A DNA stretch of 64,000 nt from SR-FBR-E99 sp963732365 (GTDB lineage Bacteria; Bacteroidota; Bacteroidia; Bacteroidales; VadinHA17), in NCBI GenBank assembly GCA_963732365.1, contig CAVSZC010000008.1, forward strand, positions 62,001-126,000, written 5' to 3'. The number at the start of each line of letters is the position of its first letter. Within the stretch, counting starts at the first letter, position 1. Below are positions 34,347 to 43,528 of the stretch, in pieces. The notes beneath the pieces were generated by a model. The model was not told the DNA's origin. It was given only the letters and a program-made list of their open reading frames with translations, and made no database searches. A program made the translations under genes and the position numbers.

Positions 34347-35339
34347 TTATTTAAGAAATCCGGCCGATACCATGTATTCGGCTATCTGCACGGCGTTTGT
34401 CGCTGCACCTTTACGGATATTATCGGCCACCACCCACATGTTAAGTGATCTCTCCTGTGAGAAATCGCGTCTGATGCGCCCCACGAATACCTCGTCACGG
34501 TCCTGGGCGATAAGAGGCATGGGATATTTTCTTTCGTCGGGATTGTCATAAAGGATCACCCCCGGGGCTGATGAGAGCAATTCTCTCACCCTCCCGAGTT
34601 CGAACTCACGGGCAAACTCCACGTTGACAGCCTCCGAGTGGCCCCCTTTTACCGGGACCCTGACGGCGGTGGCTGTGACACGTATCTCCTCGTCATCAAG
34701 GATCTTGCGTGTCTCGTTCACCAGCTTCATCTCTTCTTTGGTGTATCCGTTGTCGAGGAAGACATCGCAGTGCGGCAGGCAGTTAAGGTCTATCGGGTAA
34801 GGATATGCCATCTCACCGCTGAGGCCTCTTCTTTCGTTGTCAAGCTGTGTGACCGCCTTGATGCCGGTACCAGTCACTGACTGGTATGTCGAGATCACAA
34901 GACGTCTTATGCCGTACTCCGCGTGCAGCGGTGCCAGAGCCATCAGCATCTGTATCGTCGAGCAGTTTGGATTGGCTATTATTTTGTCTTCTGATGTGAT
35001 CACTGCAGAATTTATCTCAGGTACCACCAGCGGTATACCCTTTTCCATCCGCCAGGCTGACGAGTTGTCTATCACCACCGTGCCGTTCTCTGCAAAGACC
35101 GGTGCCCACTCCCTTGACACAGCAGCACCGGCAGAGAACAACGCCACGTCAGGCTTCGCCTCAACCGCTTCCATCACGCTCACCACTTTCACAGGCTTGC
35201 CCATGAAGATAACCTCGCGACCGGCAGACCGCTCCGAGGCAGCCGTAATTAGGGTGTCAACCGGGAAACTTCTCTCCTCAAGCACCTTCAGCATCATCCG
35301 GCCCACCATGCCTGTAGCCCCCACTACTGCAACTTTCAT
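34347..35339 (-). CDS. asd: aspartate-semialdehyde dehydrogenase
   Basis: The ATG at 35339 gives the standard 330-residue enzyme; the 48 extra codons upstream lack any homologous features. It reduces aspartyl phosphate to aspartate semialdehyde for lysine, threonine, methionine and diaminopimelate synthesis. Evidence: NADP-binding VAVVGATGMVGRMM at the N-terminus, VIDNSSAWRM, the nucleophile Cys in NPNCST, STYQSVTGTG, and RVPVKGGHSEAVNVEF near the catalytic His. It ends four bases from the convergent hflX stop. Confidence 0.97.
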   Translation of the reverse strand: MKVAVVGATGMVGRMMLKVLEERSFPVDTLITAASERSAGREVIFMGKPVKVVSVMEAVEAKPDVALFSAGAAVSREWAPVFAENGTVVIDNSSAWRMEKGIPLVVPEINSAVITSEDKIIANPNCSTIQMLMALAPLHAEYGIRRLVISTYQSVTGTGIKAVTQLDNERRGLSGEMAYPYPIDLNCLPHCDVFLDNGYTKEEMKLVNETRKILDDEEIRVTATAVRVPVKGGHSEAVNVEFAREFELGRVRELLSSAPGVILYDNPDERKYPMPLIAQDRDEVFVGRIRRDFSQERSLNMWVVADNIRKGAATNAVQIAEYMVSAGFLK

Positions 35340-35417
35340 TTTGCTGTTATTTGAAAAATTTATACGAACTTTATTCAGGAAAATCCGACAAATGTAACTC
35401 TTTTTTATTCTCGCTGC

Positions 35418-38090
35418 ATGAAAAAGGTTATACTGCCGTCGCTGGCCCTGCTGTCGCTGTGCACAAGCGCACAGGTGTGCCATACCTTTGAGGAGGCAAC
35501 AGCCCAGGGCTGGACATTCAACCTGCCTGACAGGTGGAAGGCCGACAATGTCTCTCCGCTGAACGGATCATACTCACTGCATCATGCATGGGACAACACC
35601 GAATCGTCTGCTGATGCTGCAATGTTCAGCATATCAGGACTCTGTCCGGCGTGTGCCCCGGTGACATGGGAGTTTACGGTGAGACACGGCACAGACCCCT
35701 CATCTTCAAACAGGTGGTCATTCATCCTGATGAGCGATGTCGGAGCCGGAGACATCATCAGCGGTAACGGTTATAACGGTTTTGCCGCTGGAGTAAATGT
35801 CACAGGATATGATGACACCCTCAGGTTGTGGCATCTGTCAGGCGGGAAGGCTGATGTGGTACTGACTACAGGCATCAACTGGCAGACAGATGTCGGGGTA
35901 GATAATGCAGTCAGGATTAAAGTGACAAGAGATCCCGGAGGAGAGTGGAGCGTGGAGGTGGAGGGGCCCTCCTTCGCTGCTCTTCGATCCCTTCGACCCC
36001 TTCGACAAGCTCAGGGACCGCCTCAGGGAGCAGATATGGGTCCGGCTTCGGAGGGCGAAGCATGGGGAGGGATAAGCAATGAGCTTCATATACCGCGGTT
36101 TGCAGGGATAGTATATTCCTATACCGCTACCCGTGACAGGCTGTTGTGGATCGATGATGTGTGCGTCAATGGCCTGTTCGTGCATGACACCCTGCCGCCA
36201 GTTATAATCTCAGTGACAGCCCTGGGACCTGATATGTTGCAGATAGTTCTCGACGAGGAGCCTGACGGCAGCCTTGCAGCAGAAGGAAATATCAGCCTCG
36301 GGTCTGACAACCGGGTCATCATGGCAGAGAGAAGAAGCCCTTCAGTCTATGTGATACAGCTGATGAAAAAAATACCCAACAGGGAAGCTGCGACAATCAC
36401 AATCGGAAGGCTGTGCGATCTTTCAGGCAACTGCTCGTCAGGCAGGGAGTTCACGTTCATCCCCATTTATGCAGTAGTCGGTGATGTTGTTGTCTCCGAG
36501 ATCATGGCTGATCCGTCGCCTCCGGTGAAGCTGCCCGAGAGCGAGTATCTTGAGATCACCAACCGTACCGGTGACAGCCTCTTCACCGGGGGATGGCACC
36601 TGATAGCCGGCAGCGACACCGCCACCCTTCCTTTCAGGTGGCTGCAGCCCGGTGAGATCGTGATCCTGTGCTCCCCCTCGAAGACCACCCTGTTCGGCGG
36701 GATGGGCGAGGTTCTCGGCATCAGCTCTTTCCCCTCGCTGAATGACGGAGGTGAGACAATAGCGCTTCGCGATGCGACAGGGGCGCTGATACATGCCGTA
36801 CCTTTCAACCCTGCACTGTACAATGACGTGTTACGGTCGGGGGGAGGCTGGTCTGCCGAGCTGACCGATTTGCCCAATCCTTTCAATGTGCCCGTGGCAT
36901 GGAGAGCGTCTCTCGATCCTTCAGGCGGTACCCCGGGACGGGCAAACTCGCTTGTCACAGCCACCCGTGACGATGACTGTCCGGAGATAATCGCTGCCTG
37001 GCCTGTGGCTGATGACCTCGTAAGGGTGCTTTTTACAGAGACTGTCTTAGCCAAAGAGGATGAGGGTTGGTATGCCGGAGGAGAGAGAACCATGCCGGCT
37101 GTCTCAGACGACATAGCTGACCGGGTGTGGCTGGTGCGCCTGAAGGATGAACTGCACCCCGAAATTATTTATACCCTTGGTGTCCCGGCCACTGTCAGGG
37201 ATTATGCCGGTAACGCGCCTTGCATCACTGACGTCAAAATCGGGTTGCCGGTAACCCCCGCCGCAGAGGAGATACTCTTTAACGAGCTCCTTTTTGACCC
37301 CCTTTCCGGCTGCAATGACTATGCCGAGCTCTATAACAACTCAGATGCGATATTTTCTCTTTCTGATCTTTTCCTGGCGAATGGCAGCAGCACGCCGGCT
37401 GCCCGTGTGTCAGAGATCCCGAGGCTTTTCTTCCCGGGTGAATACCTGGCACTTACCACTGGCAGGAAGGCTGTGCTGGACTATTATCACTCCAGTGACA
37501 GAAACTTCGTTCATGAGGTGACGCAGTTGCCGTCGATGCCTGATGACAGGGGCAGCCTGGTATTGCTGAACACTAAGATGGATATTATTGACAGGGTTGA
37601 CTACAGCAGTTCGATGCACCTTTCATATCTCTCAGTCACCGAGGGCATTGCCCTGGAAAAGGTGGCACCCGTTCTCCCCTCAGGTATATCCTCCAACTGG
37701 CATTCTGCATCGGAGATGTGCGGGTGGGGTACGCCGGGAGCGGAAAATTCGATTATGCTTGATAGCGATGGTAAAAAGAGCGGAATGAACCTCTCGTCAG
37801 GCCGTCTGTCTCCTGACGGAGACGGTTTTGAGGATGTGATCTCAGTCGATATCTTTCCCGGCGGTGATGACAATATGATTACGGTGACTCTCTTCACCGA
37901 CCGCGGAAGGGTTGTCAGGCGGCTGGCAGACAGGTTCAGCGCCGGAGAGGGTGCCAGGTTTGTGTGGGACGGCACTGATGACAACGGCGGGAGGCTGCCG
38001 GCCGGGCTCTATGTAATTATCGGAGAGTCGTTTAACGTTAGCGGGAAGACCCAAAGGTGGAAAGAGGTATGTGCCCTGTTGTACCGGTGA
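35418..38090 (+). CDS. large secreted protein with lamin-tail domains and an inserted repeat
   Basis: This 890-residue protein has a signal peptide (about 1-18, CTSAQV). Residues 20-250 form a beta-sandwich of the kind seen before LTD modules. A lamin-tail-like domain lies at about 355-515 (VVVSEIMADPSPP, GGETIALRDATG) and a second at about 620-775 (ILFNELLFDPLSGCNDYAELYN). Ig-like segments separate them, and the C-terminus (LSPDGDGFEDVI, GLYVIIGESFN) looks like an FlgD-type Ig module. Surface adhesion or scaffolding is inferred. Residues about 186-213 are a repeat-derived, low-complexity insertion (RSLRPLRQAQGPPQGADMGP) not expected in the fold. It is divergent from asd. Confidence 0.85.
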   Translation: MKKVILPSLALLSLCTSAQVCHTFEEATAQGWTFNLPDRWKADNVSPLNGSYSLHHAWDNTESSADAAMFSISGLCPACAPVTWEFTVRHGTDPSSSNRWSFILMSDVGAGDIISGNGYNGFAAGVNVTGYDDTLRLWHLSGGKADVVLTTGINWQTDVGVDNAVRIKVTRDPGGEWSVEVEGPSFAALRSLRPLRQAQGPPQGADMGPASEGEAWGGISNELHIPRFAGIVYSYTATRDRLLWIDDVCVNGLFVHDTLPPVIISVTALGPDMLQIVLDEEPDGSLAAEGNISLGSDNRVIMAERRSPSVYVIQLMKKIPNREAATITIGRLCDLSGNCSSGREFTFIPIYAVVGDVVVSEIMADPSPPVKLPESEYLEITNRTGDSLFTGGWHLIAGSDTATLPFRWLQPGEIVILCSPSKTTLFGGMGEVLGISSFPSLNDGGETIALRDATGALIHAVPFNPALYNDVLRSGGGWSAELTDLPNPFNVPVAWRASLDPSGGTPGRANSLVTATRDDDCPEIIAAWPVADDLVRVLFTETVLAKEDEGWYAGGERTMPAVSDDIADRVWLVRLKDELHPEIIYTLGVPATVRDYAGNAPCITDVKIGLPVTPAAEEILFNELLFDPLSGCNDYAELYNNSDAIFSLSDLFLANGSSTPAARVSEIPRLFFPGEYLALTTGRKAVLDYYHSSDRNFVHEVTQLPSMPDDRGSLVLLNTKMDIIDRVDYSSSMHLSYLSVTEGIALEKVAPVLPSGISSNWHSASEMCGWGTPGAENSIMLDSDGKKSGMNLSSGRLSPDGDGFEDVISVDIFPGGDDNMITVTLFTDRGRVVRRLADRFSAGEGARFVWDGTDDNGGRLPAGLYVIIGESFNVSGKTQRWKEVCALLYR
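35998..36051. repeat. dispersed repeat inserted in frame in a coding sequence
   Basis: CCCTTCGACAAGCTCAGGG (35998-36016) is identical to 16044-16062. GGGTCCGGCTTCGG (36038-36051) matches 16061-16074. Here the element is longer in its middle and keeps the reading frame of the lamin-tail protein. Confidence 0.8.
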
Positions 38091-38093
38091 GTC

Positions 38094-38903
38094 TCAGAAG
38101 GAGGCGATCAGCTCCTTCATAATCATCGTCATCTTGCGTTCACTGTGCTCAGCCGCCAGCTGGACCGATTCATGTGTCGTGTATTCGATCTTGCCTTCAA
38201 CACCGAGATCGGTGATGATGCTTACGGCGAAACAGGGGACGCTCATATGTCTTGCTGTTATCACCTCCGGGGTGGTGGACATACCCACGGCATCAGCTCC
38301 GATGGTGCGGAAATAACGGTATTCTGCCAGCGTCTCGAATGTAGGGCCGGTAGTTGACAGGTAGACGCCGCGCGTGACCGGGATGCCGAGCTCCTCAGCG
38401 ATGGCCTCGGCCTTTGCAATGAGCTGCCTGTCATAGGCTTCGCTCATGTCAGGGAAGCGCGGGCCGATGCGGTCATCATTAGGCCCTATAAGCGGATTGG
38501 GCAACAGGCTGATATGATCCTTTATGATCATGATGTCACCGATCCTGAAGTCCGGATTGGTGCCTCCGGCAGCGTTCGAGAGAAAGAGGGCCCTTATCCC
38601 AAGTTGCTTCATCACCCTGATGGGAAAGGTGACCTGCTCTGAACCGTACCCCTCATAGAAGTGGAACCGCCCTTTCATGGCAACGATCTTCTTTCCTCCG
38701 AAATCACCGTAGATAAGCTTGCCGGCATGGCCTTTCACGGTTGACACAGGAAAATCGGGTATCTCGGCATAAGGTATCTCGATCTGGTTCTCTATGGCCG
38801 AAGTAAGCCCCCCGAGGCCTGTGCCAAGCACTATACCTGCTTCAGGTGCAATGAATCCTCTGGACCTGAGGAATTCAACGGTATTAACTATGTTTTCCAG
38901 CAT
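38094..38903 (-). CDS. punA: purine nucleoside phosphorylase (trimeric type)
   Basis: This 269-residue cytoplasmic enzyme splits inosine and guanosine with phosphate. It has the trimeric PNP pattern: IVLGTGLGGL, VKGHAGKLIYG, MKGRFHFYEGY, LFLSNAAGGTNPDF, the DHIS segment, GPTFET (GPTFETLAEYRYFRTIGADAVGMSTTPEV) and the C-terminal IITDLG. Length is usual. Its first 20 bases overlap the lpxK 3' end, so sppA, lpxK and this gene probably form one leftward operon. Confidence 0.96.
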   Translation of the reverse strand: MLENIVNTVEFLRSRGFIAPEAGIVLGTGLGGLTSAIENQIEIPYAEIPDFPVSTVKGHAGKLIYGDFGGKKIVAMKGRFHFYEGYGSEQVTFPIRVMKQLGIRALFLSNAAGGTNPDFRIGDIMIIKDHISLLPNPLIGPNDDRIGPRFPDMSEAYDRQLIAKAEAIAEELGIPVTRGVYLSTTGPTFETLAEYRYFRTIGADAVGMSTTPEVITARHMSVPCFAVSIITDLGVEGKIEYTTHESVQLAAEHSERKMTMIMKELIASF

Positions 38904-39936
38904 ATCCGGTTATCTTTTTCATGAATATTTCTTCATCCATAATGAATTCAATTCCTAAAGGCAGGTAGTACATTGACTCCCTGACATGGTCTGCAATATT
39001 AGTGATTTCTTTTAACCTTACACCATCCTTTTCAGTGGTGATGATCAGCTTTTCCCTTGCCGATATAAGGTCAAATGCGACGGTAATCCTTTTTAAATCA
39101 CTGTCGGTGAAACTATGATGGTCGGGGAAGGAAAGGTGTGTCACGCTGCCAGCCAGCCCCCTGAGATAGCCGAGCAGCGGTGCAGGCTCTGCTATGCCTG
39201 TCACAAGAAGAATGGCAGTGCCGGTATCTATCTCTCTCTTTGCCGGGCTGAACAGGGGCAATGGTTTCCGGTATGCAAGGGATGTGAAGAAGAGGCTCTG
39301 GCGGGGTCCGGGACTGATCTCCCTTCTGATCAGGTCAGTCTCTTCTTCAGTTATGCCCCGAGGTGTTTTGGTGACAATGATTATATCCGCCCTTTTCATT
39401 CCGTCCATGCTCTCCCTCAGCATTCCAAGCGGGAGGAGGCTGTCACGGGTCATAAGCCTGTTATAGCTGGTAAGAAGGATATTCAGTCCGGCCTTCACTG
39501 CCCTGTGCTGAAAACCGTCATCGAGTATCACAGTCTTAGCCGTGGGGGCTGTTTTCATTATCTCCCTTACCCCGTGAACCCTGTCACGGTCAACAAATAC
39601 CCTTGCCCTGTTGAGGCTTCGCGCCATCTGCAGGGGCTCATCGCCAGAGAGTGATACGGTGCTGTCTGGAGTGACCGGCCTGAATCCCTTGCTTTTTCTT
39701 CGGTATCCGCGGCTGAGCACGGCTACCTCCGTCATTTCCGAAAGCCTTCCGGCCAGATATGTGACATGCGGTGTCTTGCCGGTGCCTCCGGCAGTGATGT
39801 TACCCACGCATATGACAGGAAGAGGGAACTCATGGCTTCTCAACAGGCCTTGATCATACAACATGTTGCGCAGTGCAACGACCGATCCGTAGATCATCGC
39901 TGCAGGCCACAGGAGGATATCCCTCACCAGGGCCAT
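38884..39936 (-). CDS. lpxK: tetraacyldisaccharide 4'-kinase
   Basis: This 350-residue inner-membrane enzyme phosphorylates the lipid A disaccharide precursor. Its N-terminal hydrophobic segment (WPAAMIYGSVVALRNMLYD) sits at the membrane, followed by the characteristic P-loop VGNITAGGTGKTPHV, LSRGYRRKSKG, GDEP and VILDDGFQH. Length is usual for LpxK. It starts one base after the sppA stop codon, and shows that the organism makes lipid A. Confidence 0.97.
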   Translation of the reverse strand: MALVRDILLWPAAMIYGSVVALRNMLYDQGLLRSHEFPLPVICVGNITAGGTGKTPHVTYLAGRLSEMTEVAVLSRGYRRKSKGFRPVTPDSTVSLSGDEPLQMARSLNRARVFVDRDRVHGVREIMKTAPTAKTVILDDGFQHRAVKAGLNILLTSYNRLMTRDSLLPLGMLRESMDGMKRADIIIVTKTPRGITEEETDLIRREISPGPRQSLFFTSLAYRKPLPLFSPAKREIDTGTAILLVTGIAEPAPLLGYLRGLAGSVTHLSFPDHHSFTDSDLKRITVAFDLISAREKLIITTEKDGVRLKEITNIADHVRESMYYLPLGIEFIMDEEIFMKKITGYAGKHS

Positions 39937-39937
39937 C

Positions 39938-41707
39938 CTAATATATTTCTATATACCAGGGCATTACTGCCTGAATACCCCCTGAAGAGATGATCTCCCT
40001 GAGATCAAAGTAGTATTTTGACAAAGGGCCGAGTTCTTCACGGATAGCCCTCATCTTCAGCTCCCCTGTCATGTCATTCAGCAGCTTTGTATAGAAGTCC
40101 TCAGCCTCAGGACGCTCAATGATCCGGTATGTCTCCAGTCCTGCCAGCGAGGCTGCCTCCCTGACAGCATCATTAAGGCCGCCGTAAGCGTCAACCAGTC
40201 CTATACCGGCGGCATCAGCGCCGCTCCATACATGACCCTGCCCGATGCTGTCAACCTCCGCCTGGGTCATATCCCTGCCGGCCGCCACGACAGCAGTGAA
40301 GGTGCTGTAGGTACGTTCAACATTTGCCTGGAGCACCTCTCTTTCAAACGCAGTGAGTGGTCTGGTGAACGAGGGCCCGTCGGAGTTGGCATTTGTCTTA
40401 ACGACGTCAGTGTTCAGCCCCATTTTTTTGTCTATCAATGCTTCTGCGTTGGGAATAAGTCCGAAGACGCCAATCGATCCTGTTACCGTCACCGGCGAGG
40501 CAAGGATCTTCTGAGCTGCGGCTGATATATAATACCCTCCACTGGCTGCGTAGTTACCCATCGAAACGACGACAGGCTTGACCCTGGCTGTAAGCTCCAC
40601 TTCGCGCCATATCAGGTCAGAGGCAATGGCATTGCCGCCTCTTGAGTTTACCCTGAAGACAACGGCCTTGATTGCAGTGTCAAGCCTGATGTCGCGAAGC
40701 AGTGATGCATATTTGCTTCCGCCAATGTTTGTATCATCGCCTTCACCCATCACGATGCTTCCTTCGGCGAACACTACGGCTATTTTTGCCTTGCCCGTGC
40801 CACCTGCATGTTTCTCGGGGACCTTGCTGTATTTTGTCATTGAGACATAGCTTATTTTCTTCCCCTCATCTACGCCTGCAGCCAGCCTGAGTGTGTCCTC
40901 AAGCTGATCACGGTATATTCTTCCGTCGATGAGACCCTCTCTCTCCATCAGTGAAACATCAAAACCTGCCATCGAGTCGGCAAGCTGCATGACACGTGCT
41001 TCAGACACACCCCTCGATTCAGAGACAGCCTTAACCACATGCTCCCATATTGAACCTATATACTCAGAGATCTGGTACCTGTTCTCATCACTCAGTTTGT
41101 CAAGCATATAAGGCTCAACCGCTCCCTTGAATTTACCGTGTCTGATTACCTGGACATCGACACCGAGTTTTTCAAGTGCCTCGCGGTAGAAGATCACCTC
41201 TGCCGCCAGTCCCCTGAAGTCGAACATTGATGTCGGGTTAACCCATATCTCATCTGCAGCAGTGGAGATGAAGTAGCTCTCCTGCATCATCATATAGTCT
41301 GAGTATGAGTAGATGAATTTCCCTGATTCCCTGAACTCATTCAGTGCCTGGCGTATCTCATCTGCCGTGGCCCAACCTGATTGCATGATGCCGTTTTCAA
41401 TGAGTATCCCTTTTATGTCGTCATCGGCAGTTGCCTTGCGGATGTTGTTCAGGATGTCGTTGAGGCCCGGCGTCGGCGAGAATGTCATTGAAAGAGGATC
41501 AATGAATGCCAGGGGGTTGCTGCCGGTGCGGTCGGGTATGAATGATCCCGTCTTAAGCACAAGAACCGACTTTTCCGGTATGTCTGCCGGCTTGCTCCCT
41601 GATGCTACCATGGCAGAAACCGCCGTGAGCATGATTATGAAAAATATAATTCCTGTGATTATGAGACCCACTATTGTTGCGAGGGTCATCTTTAGAAATG
41701 CTTTCAT
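39938..41707 (-). CDS. sppA: signal peptide peptidase SppA (67 kDa type)
   Basis: The ATG at 41707 (MKAFLKMTLATIVG) begins the membrane anchor; nine extra upstream codons are possible but not needed. This 589-residue protease has the tandem SppA domains of the long form. The N-terminal half carries the presumed catalytic Lys (HGKFKGAVEPY), and the C-terminal half the nucleophile Ser in GNYAASGGYYIS, followed by GSIGVFG. It degrades cleaved signal peptides in the inner membrane. First gene of the sppA-lpxK-punA cluster, divergent from folK. Confidence 0.96.
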   Translation of the reverse strand: MKAFLKMTLATIVGLIITGIIFFIIMLTAVSAMVASGSKPADIPEKSVLVLKTGSFIPDRTGSNPLAFIDPLSMTFSPTPGLNDILNNIRKATADDDIKGILIENGIMQSGWATADEIRQALNEFRESGKFIYSYSDYMMMQESYFISTAADEIWVNPTSMFDFRGLAAEVIFYREALEKLGVDVQVIRHGKFKGAVEPYMLDKLSDENRYQISEYIGSIWEHVVKAVSESRGVSEARVMQLADSMAGFDVSLMEREGLIDGRIYRDQLEDTLRLAAGVDEGKKISYVSMTKYSKVPEKHAGGTGKAKIAVVFAEGSIVMGEGDDTNIGGSKYASLLRDIRLDTAIKAVVFRVNSRGGNAIASDLIWREVELTARVKPVVVSMGNYAASGGYYISAAAQKILASPVTVTGSIGVFGLIPNAEALIDKKMGLNTDVVKTNANSDGPSFTRPLTAFEREVLQANVERTYSTFTAVVAAGRDMTQAEVDSIGQGHVWSGADAAGIGLVDAYGGLNDAVREAASLAGLETYRIIERPEAEDFYTKLLNDMTGELKMRAIREELGPLSKYYFDLREIISSGGIQAVMPWYIEIY

Positions 41708-41775
41708 CGTATATGGATTAAATTCGATCGCCAAATTATAAAAAAAACAAGCATCTTTATGGCCCTAAACCCTTT

Positions 41776-42333
41776 ATGATGAAATTATCGGCTGACAGCC
41801 TGCCCGGTCGTTCGAAGGTGATGGTCGGGCTAGGCAGCAACATGGGCGACCGGGCTCACTGTCTGTCGCGTGCCATTGCCATTCTCAGGGAGGAGGCCGG
41901 TGAGATAATCGCACTCTCATCAGTCTGGGAGACCGAGCCGTGGGGCTTTGAGGCAGACGACCTGTTCCTGAATATGGTCGCTGTCATTGATACGGGGCTG
42001 CAGCCTCAGCAGTTCATGCAGCTGTGCAGGTCTGCCGAGGGAAGGCTGGGCCGCAGGCGTAACACGGGAAGGAGATATGAGTCGAGGGTCATTGACATAG
42101 ACATTCTTCTCTGGGAGGAGAGGGTCATCTCAGCGCCGGGGCTTGAAGTACCCCATCCCCGGCTCGCCGACAGGAAGTTTGTCCTTGTCCCTCTTAACGA
42201 GGTAGCTCCTGATGCCGTTCACCCCGAGACAGGTCAGAAAGTAAGCGAGCTGCTTGCTATGTGTGACGATAAGTCAGAGGTAAGGCTCTCGCAGGAGAAA
42301 GTTCAGAGTGCACCGTTGTCGGCGAAGCTGTAA
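41776..42333 (+). CDS. folK: 2-amino-4-hydroxy-6-hydroxymethyldihydropteridine pyrophosphokinase
   Basis: This 185-residue cytoplasmic enzyme transfers pyrophosphate from ATP to the pterin in folate synthesis. HPPK motifs are present: VGLGSNMGDR, SSVWETEPWG, FLNMV, GRRRNTGRRYESRVIDIDILLWE and VPHPRLADRKFVLVPLNEVAPD. The protein carries about 16 extra N-terminal residues before the core and a short tail; an internal ATG at 41821 (MVGLGS) is an alternative start. Its end overlaps the convergent radC by 31 bases. Confidence 0.95.
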   Translation: MMKLSADSLPGRSKVMVGLGSNMGDRAHCLSRAIAILREEAGEIIALSSVWETEPWGFEADDLFLNMVAVIDTGLQPQQFMQLCRSAEGRLGRRRNTGRRYESRVIDIDILLWEERVISAPGLEVPHPRLADRKFVLVPLNEVAPDAVHPETGQKVSELLAMCDDKSEVRLSQEKVQSAPLSAKL

Positions 42334-42986
42334 TAATCTTTTCCGGTAATGATCAGATGATCAAGCAGCTGGATATCCATCAGCGCACCTGCCTCTTTTA
42401 TCTTCTGTGTTATGCGTATGTCAGAGTCACTCGGGCTGTTGTTTCCTGACGGATGGTTGTGGCATATGACAAGTCCCGATGCCAGTGTCTCTATGGCTTT
42501 TTTCATGACGATACGCACGTCAGTCACCGTTCCGCTGACCCCCCCCTGGCTTATCTTCATCCGTCCCGTCACCCTGTTTGCCCTGTTGAGGAACAGTATC
42601 CAGAACTCTTCGTGGGTAAGATCCTCCATCAGTGGGCTGAAGATATTGAATACATCGGATGATGACCGTATCTGCGGATTCTCAGACGCTTCGGCCAGCT
42701 TCCGGCGGCGCCCCAGCTCCAGTGCGGCAGCCAGTGTCACCGCCCTGGCAGCGCCGATCCCTTTTATCTTTCGTATCTCTCCCGCGCTGAGTCTCCCCAG
42801 CTCACCGAGAGAGTTGCCGGCCATGGCCAGCAGTTCGTGCGCCAGGTCAACAGCCGACCTGTTCCTCGTTCCCGATCCTATCAGTATTGCTAACAACTCA
42901 GCATCGCTGAGGCTTGAAGGCCCCTTGTTCCAGAGCCTCTCACGGGGCCTGTCCTCGACAGCCCAGTCTGTGATTTTCAGTGACAT
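42303..42986 (-). CDS. radC: RadC-family JAMM/MPN-domain protein
   Basis: The ATG at 42986 (MSLKITDWAVEDRPRERLW) matches the usual family start, giving 227 residues. A helix-hairpin-helix region (LSAGEIRKIKGIGAARAVTL) precedes the JAMM domain, with the metal motif HNHPSGNNSPSDSDI near the C-terminus. Despite the name, the role of RadC proteins in repair is not established. It reads toward folK and overlaps its last 31 bases. Confidence 0.95.
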   Translation of the reverse strand: MSLKITDWAVEDRPRERLWNKGPSSLSDAELLAILIGSGTRNRSAVDLAHELLAMAGNSLGELGRLSAGEIRKIKGIGAARAVTLAAALELGRRRKLAEASENPQIRSSSDVFNIFSPLMEDLTHEEFWILFLNRANRVTGRMKISQGGVSGTVTDVRIVMKKAIETLASGLVICHNHPSGNNSPSDSDIRITQKIKEAGALMDIQLLDHLIITGKDYYSFADNGAL

Positions 42987-43015
42987 GCAGCAAAACAATT
43001 TATCCCACTGCAAGA

Positions 43016-43047
43016 TAAAAAAAAGCCGCCACTTTACAGTGACGGCT
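43016..43047 (-). terminator. intrinsic terminator after rpsT
   Basis: On the minus strand AGCCGTCACT (43038-43047) pairs with AGTGGCGGCT (43024-43033), one mismatch, loop of four, followed by a run of eight T. It begins 20 bases after the rpsT stop codon. Confidence 0.85.
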
Positions 43048-43066
43048 CCCGGTTATTTTCTATGAT

Positions 43067-43318
43067 CTATAACGAACTCACATGTTTCGTTATTGAAGAC
43101 TTAAGGTTCGAAGCTTTCTTCTTGTGAATGATATTCTTCTTTGCAAGCTTGTCAAGCATGGAATTGAGCTTGGGAAGCATCTCCGCGGCCTCAGCTTTTT
43201 CTGAAGTCTTGCGGATTTTCTTTAGTGCATTTCGCATTGAGCGGGCATAATACTTGTTACCCTCTTTCCTTGCCTCTGCCTGTCTTGCGGCTTTCAGTGC
43301 CGACTTGTGATTAGCCAT
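43067..43318 (-). CDS. rpsT: 30S ribosomal protein S20
   Basis: This 83-residue, strongly basic, helical protein matches S20: MANHKSALKAARQAEARK start, NKYYARSMRNALKKIRKTSE, and KNIIHKKKASNLKSSITKHV end. It binds 16S rRNA in early assembly of the small subunit. It lies 21 bases after the tRNA-Glu gene and is probably transcribed with it from the promoter at 43436-43466. Confidence 0.97.
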   Translation of the reverse strand: MANHKSALKAARQAEARKEGNKYYARSMRNALKKIRKTSEKAEAAEMLPKLNSMLDKLAKKNIIHKKKASNLKSSITKHVSSL

Positions 43319-43339
43319 TTCTTATATTTATAAAATTTG

Positions 43340-43411
43340 TAGTCCATAGGGGAATCGAACCCCTGTTACCAGGATGAAAACCTGACGTCCTAACCACTAG
43401 ACGAATGGACC
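43340..43411 (-). tRNA. tRNA-Glu (anticodon TTC)
   Basis: The 72-base sequence read leftward folds with acceptor GGTCCAT/ATGGACT, D arm GTCT/GGAC, anticodon stem TCAGG/CCTGG with loop TTTTCAT (anticodon TTC), T arm AGGGG-TTCGATT-CCCCT and discriminator A. CCA is not encoded. Confidence 0.96.
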
Positions 43412-43435
43412 TTAAAGAACTTTAAAAAGCGGATG

Positions 43436-43466
43436 CAAAGATGGATGAAATTTTCTTATCTGCAAA
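43436..43466 (-). promoter_or_regulatory. promoter for tRNA-Glu and rpsT
   Basis: On the minus strand TTTG (43463-43466), 19 bases, then CATCTTTG (43436-43443), one base off TAnnTTTG. The tRNA 5' end is 24 bases downstream. Confidence 0.65.
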
Positions 43467-43528
43467 ATATTTATTAAAAAATATCTCCCTCTGCTGCACC
43501 GGGTGGTCTGTTGAAGCGCCGGATGGCA

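Noticed and set aside
34347..35483. Longer asd frame with 48 extra N-terminal residues
   Set aside because: The extra part is Arg/Cys-rich, overlaps the start of the divergent gene and precedes the conserved first strand, so the start at 35339 is used.
36467..37114. Long leftward frame of 215 codons inside the lamin-tail gene
   Set aside because: It is antisense to a well supported coding sequence, rich in Ser/Pro/Ala as expected from reverse reading, and has no domain.
42412..43065. Rightward frame of 217 codons opposite radC
   Set aside because: It is antisense to the conserved JAMM domain and runs through the rpsT terminator; no protein features.
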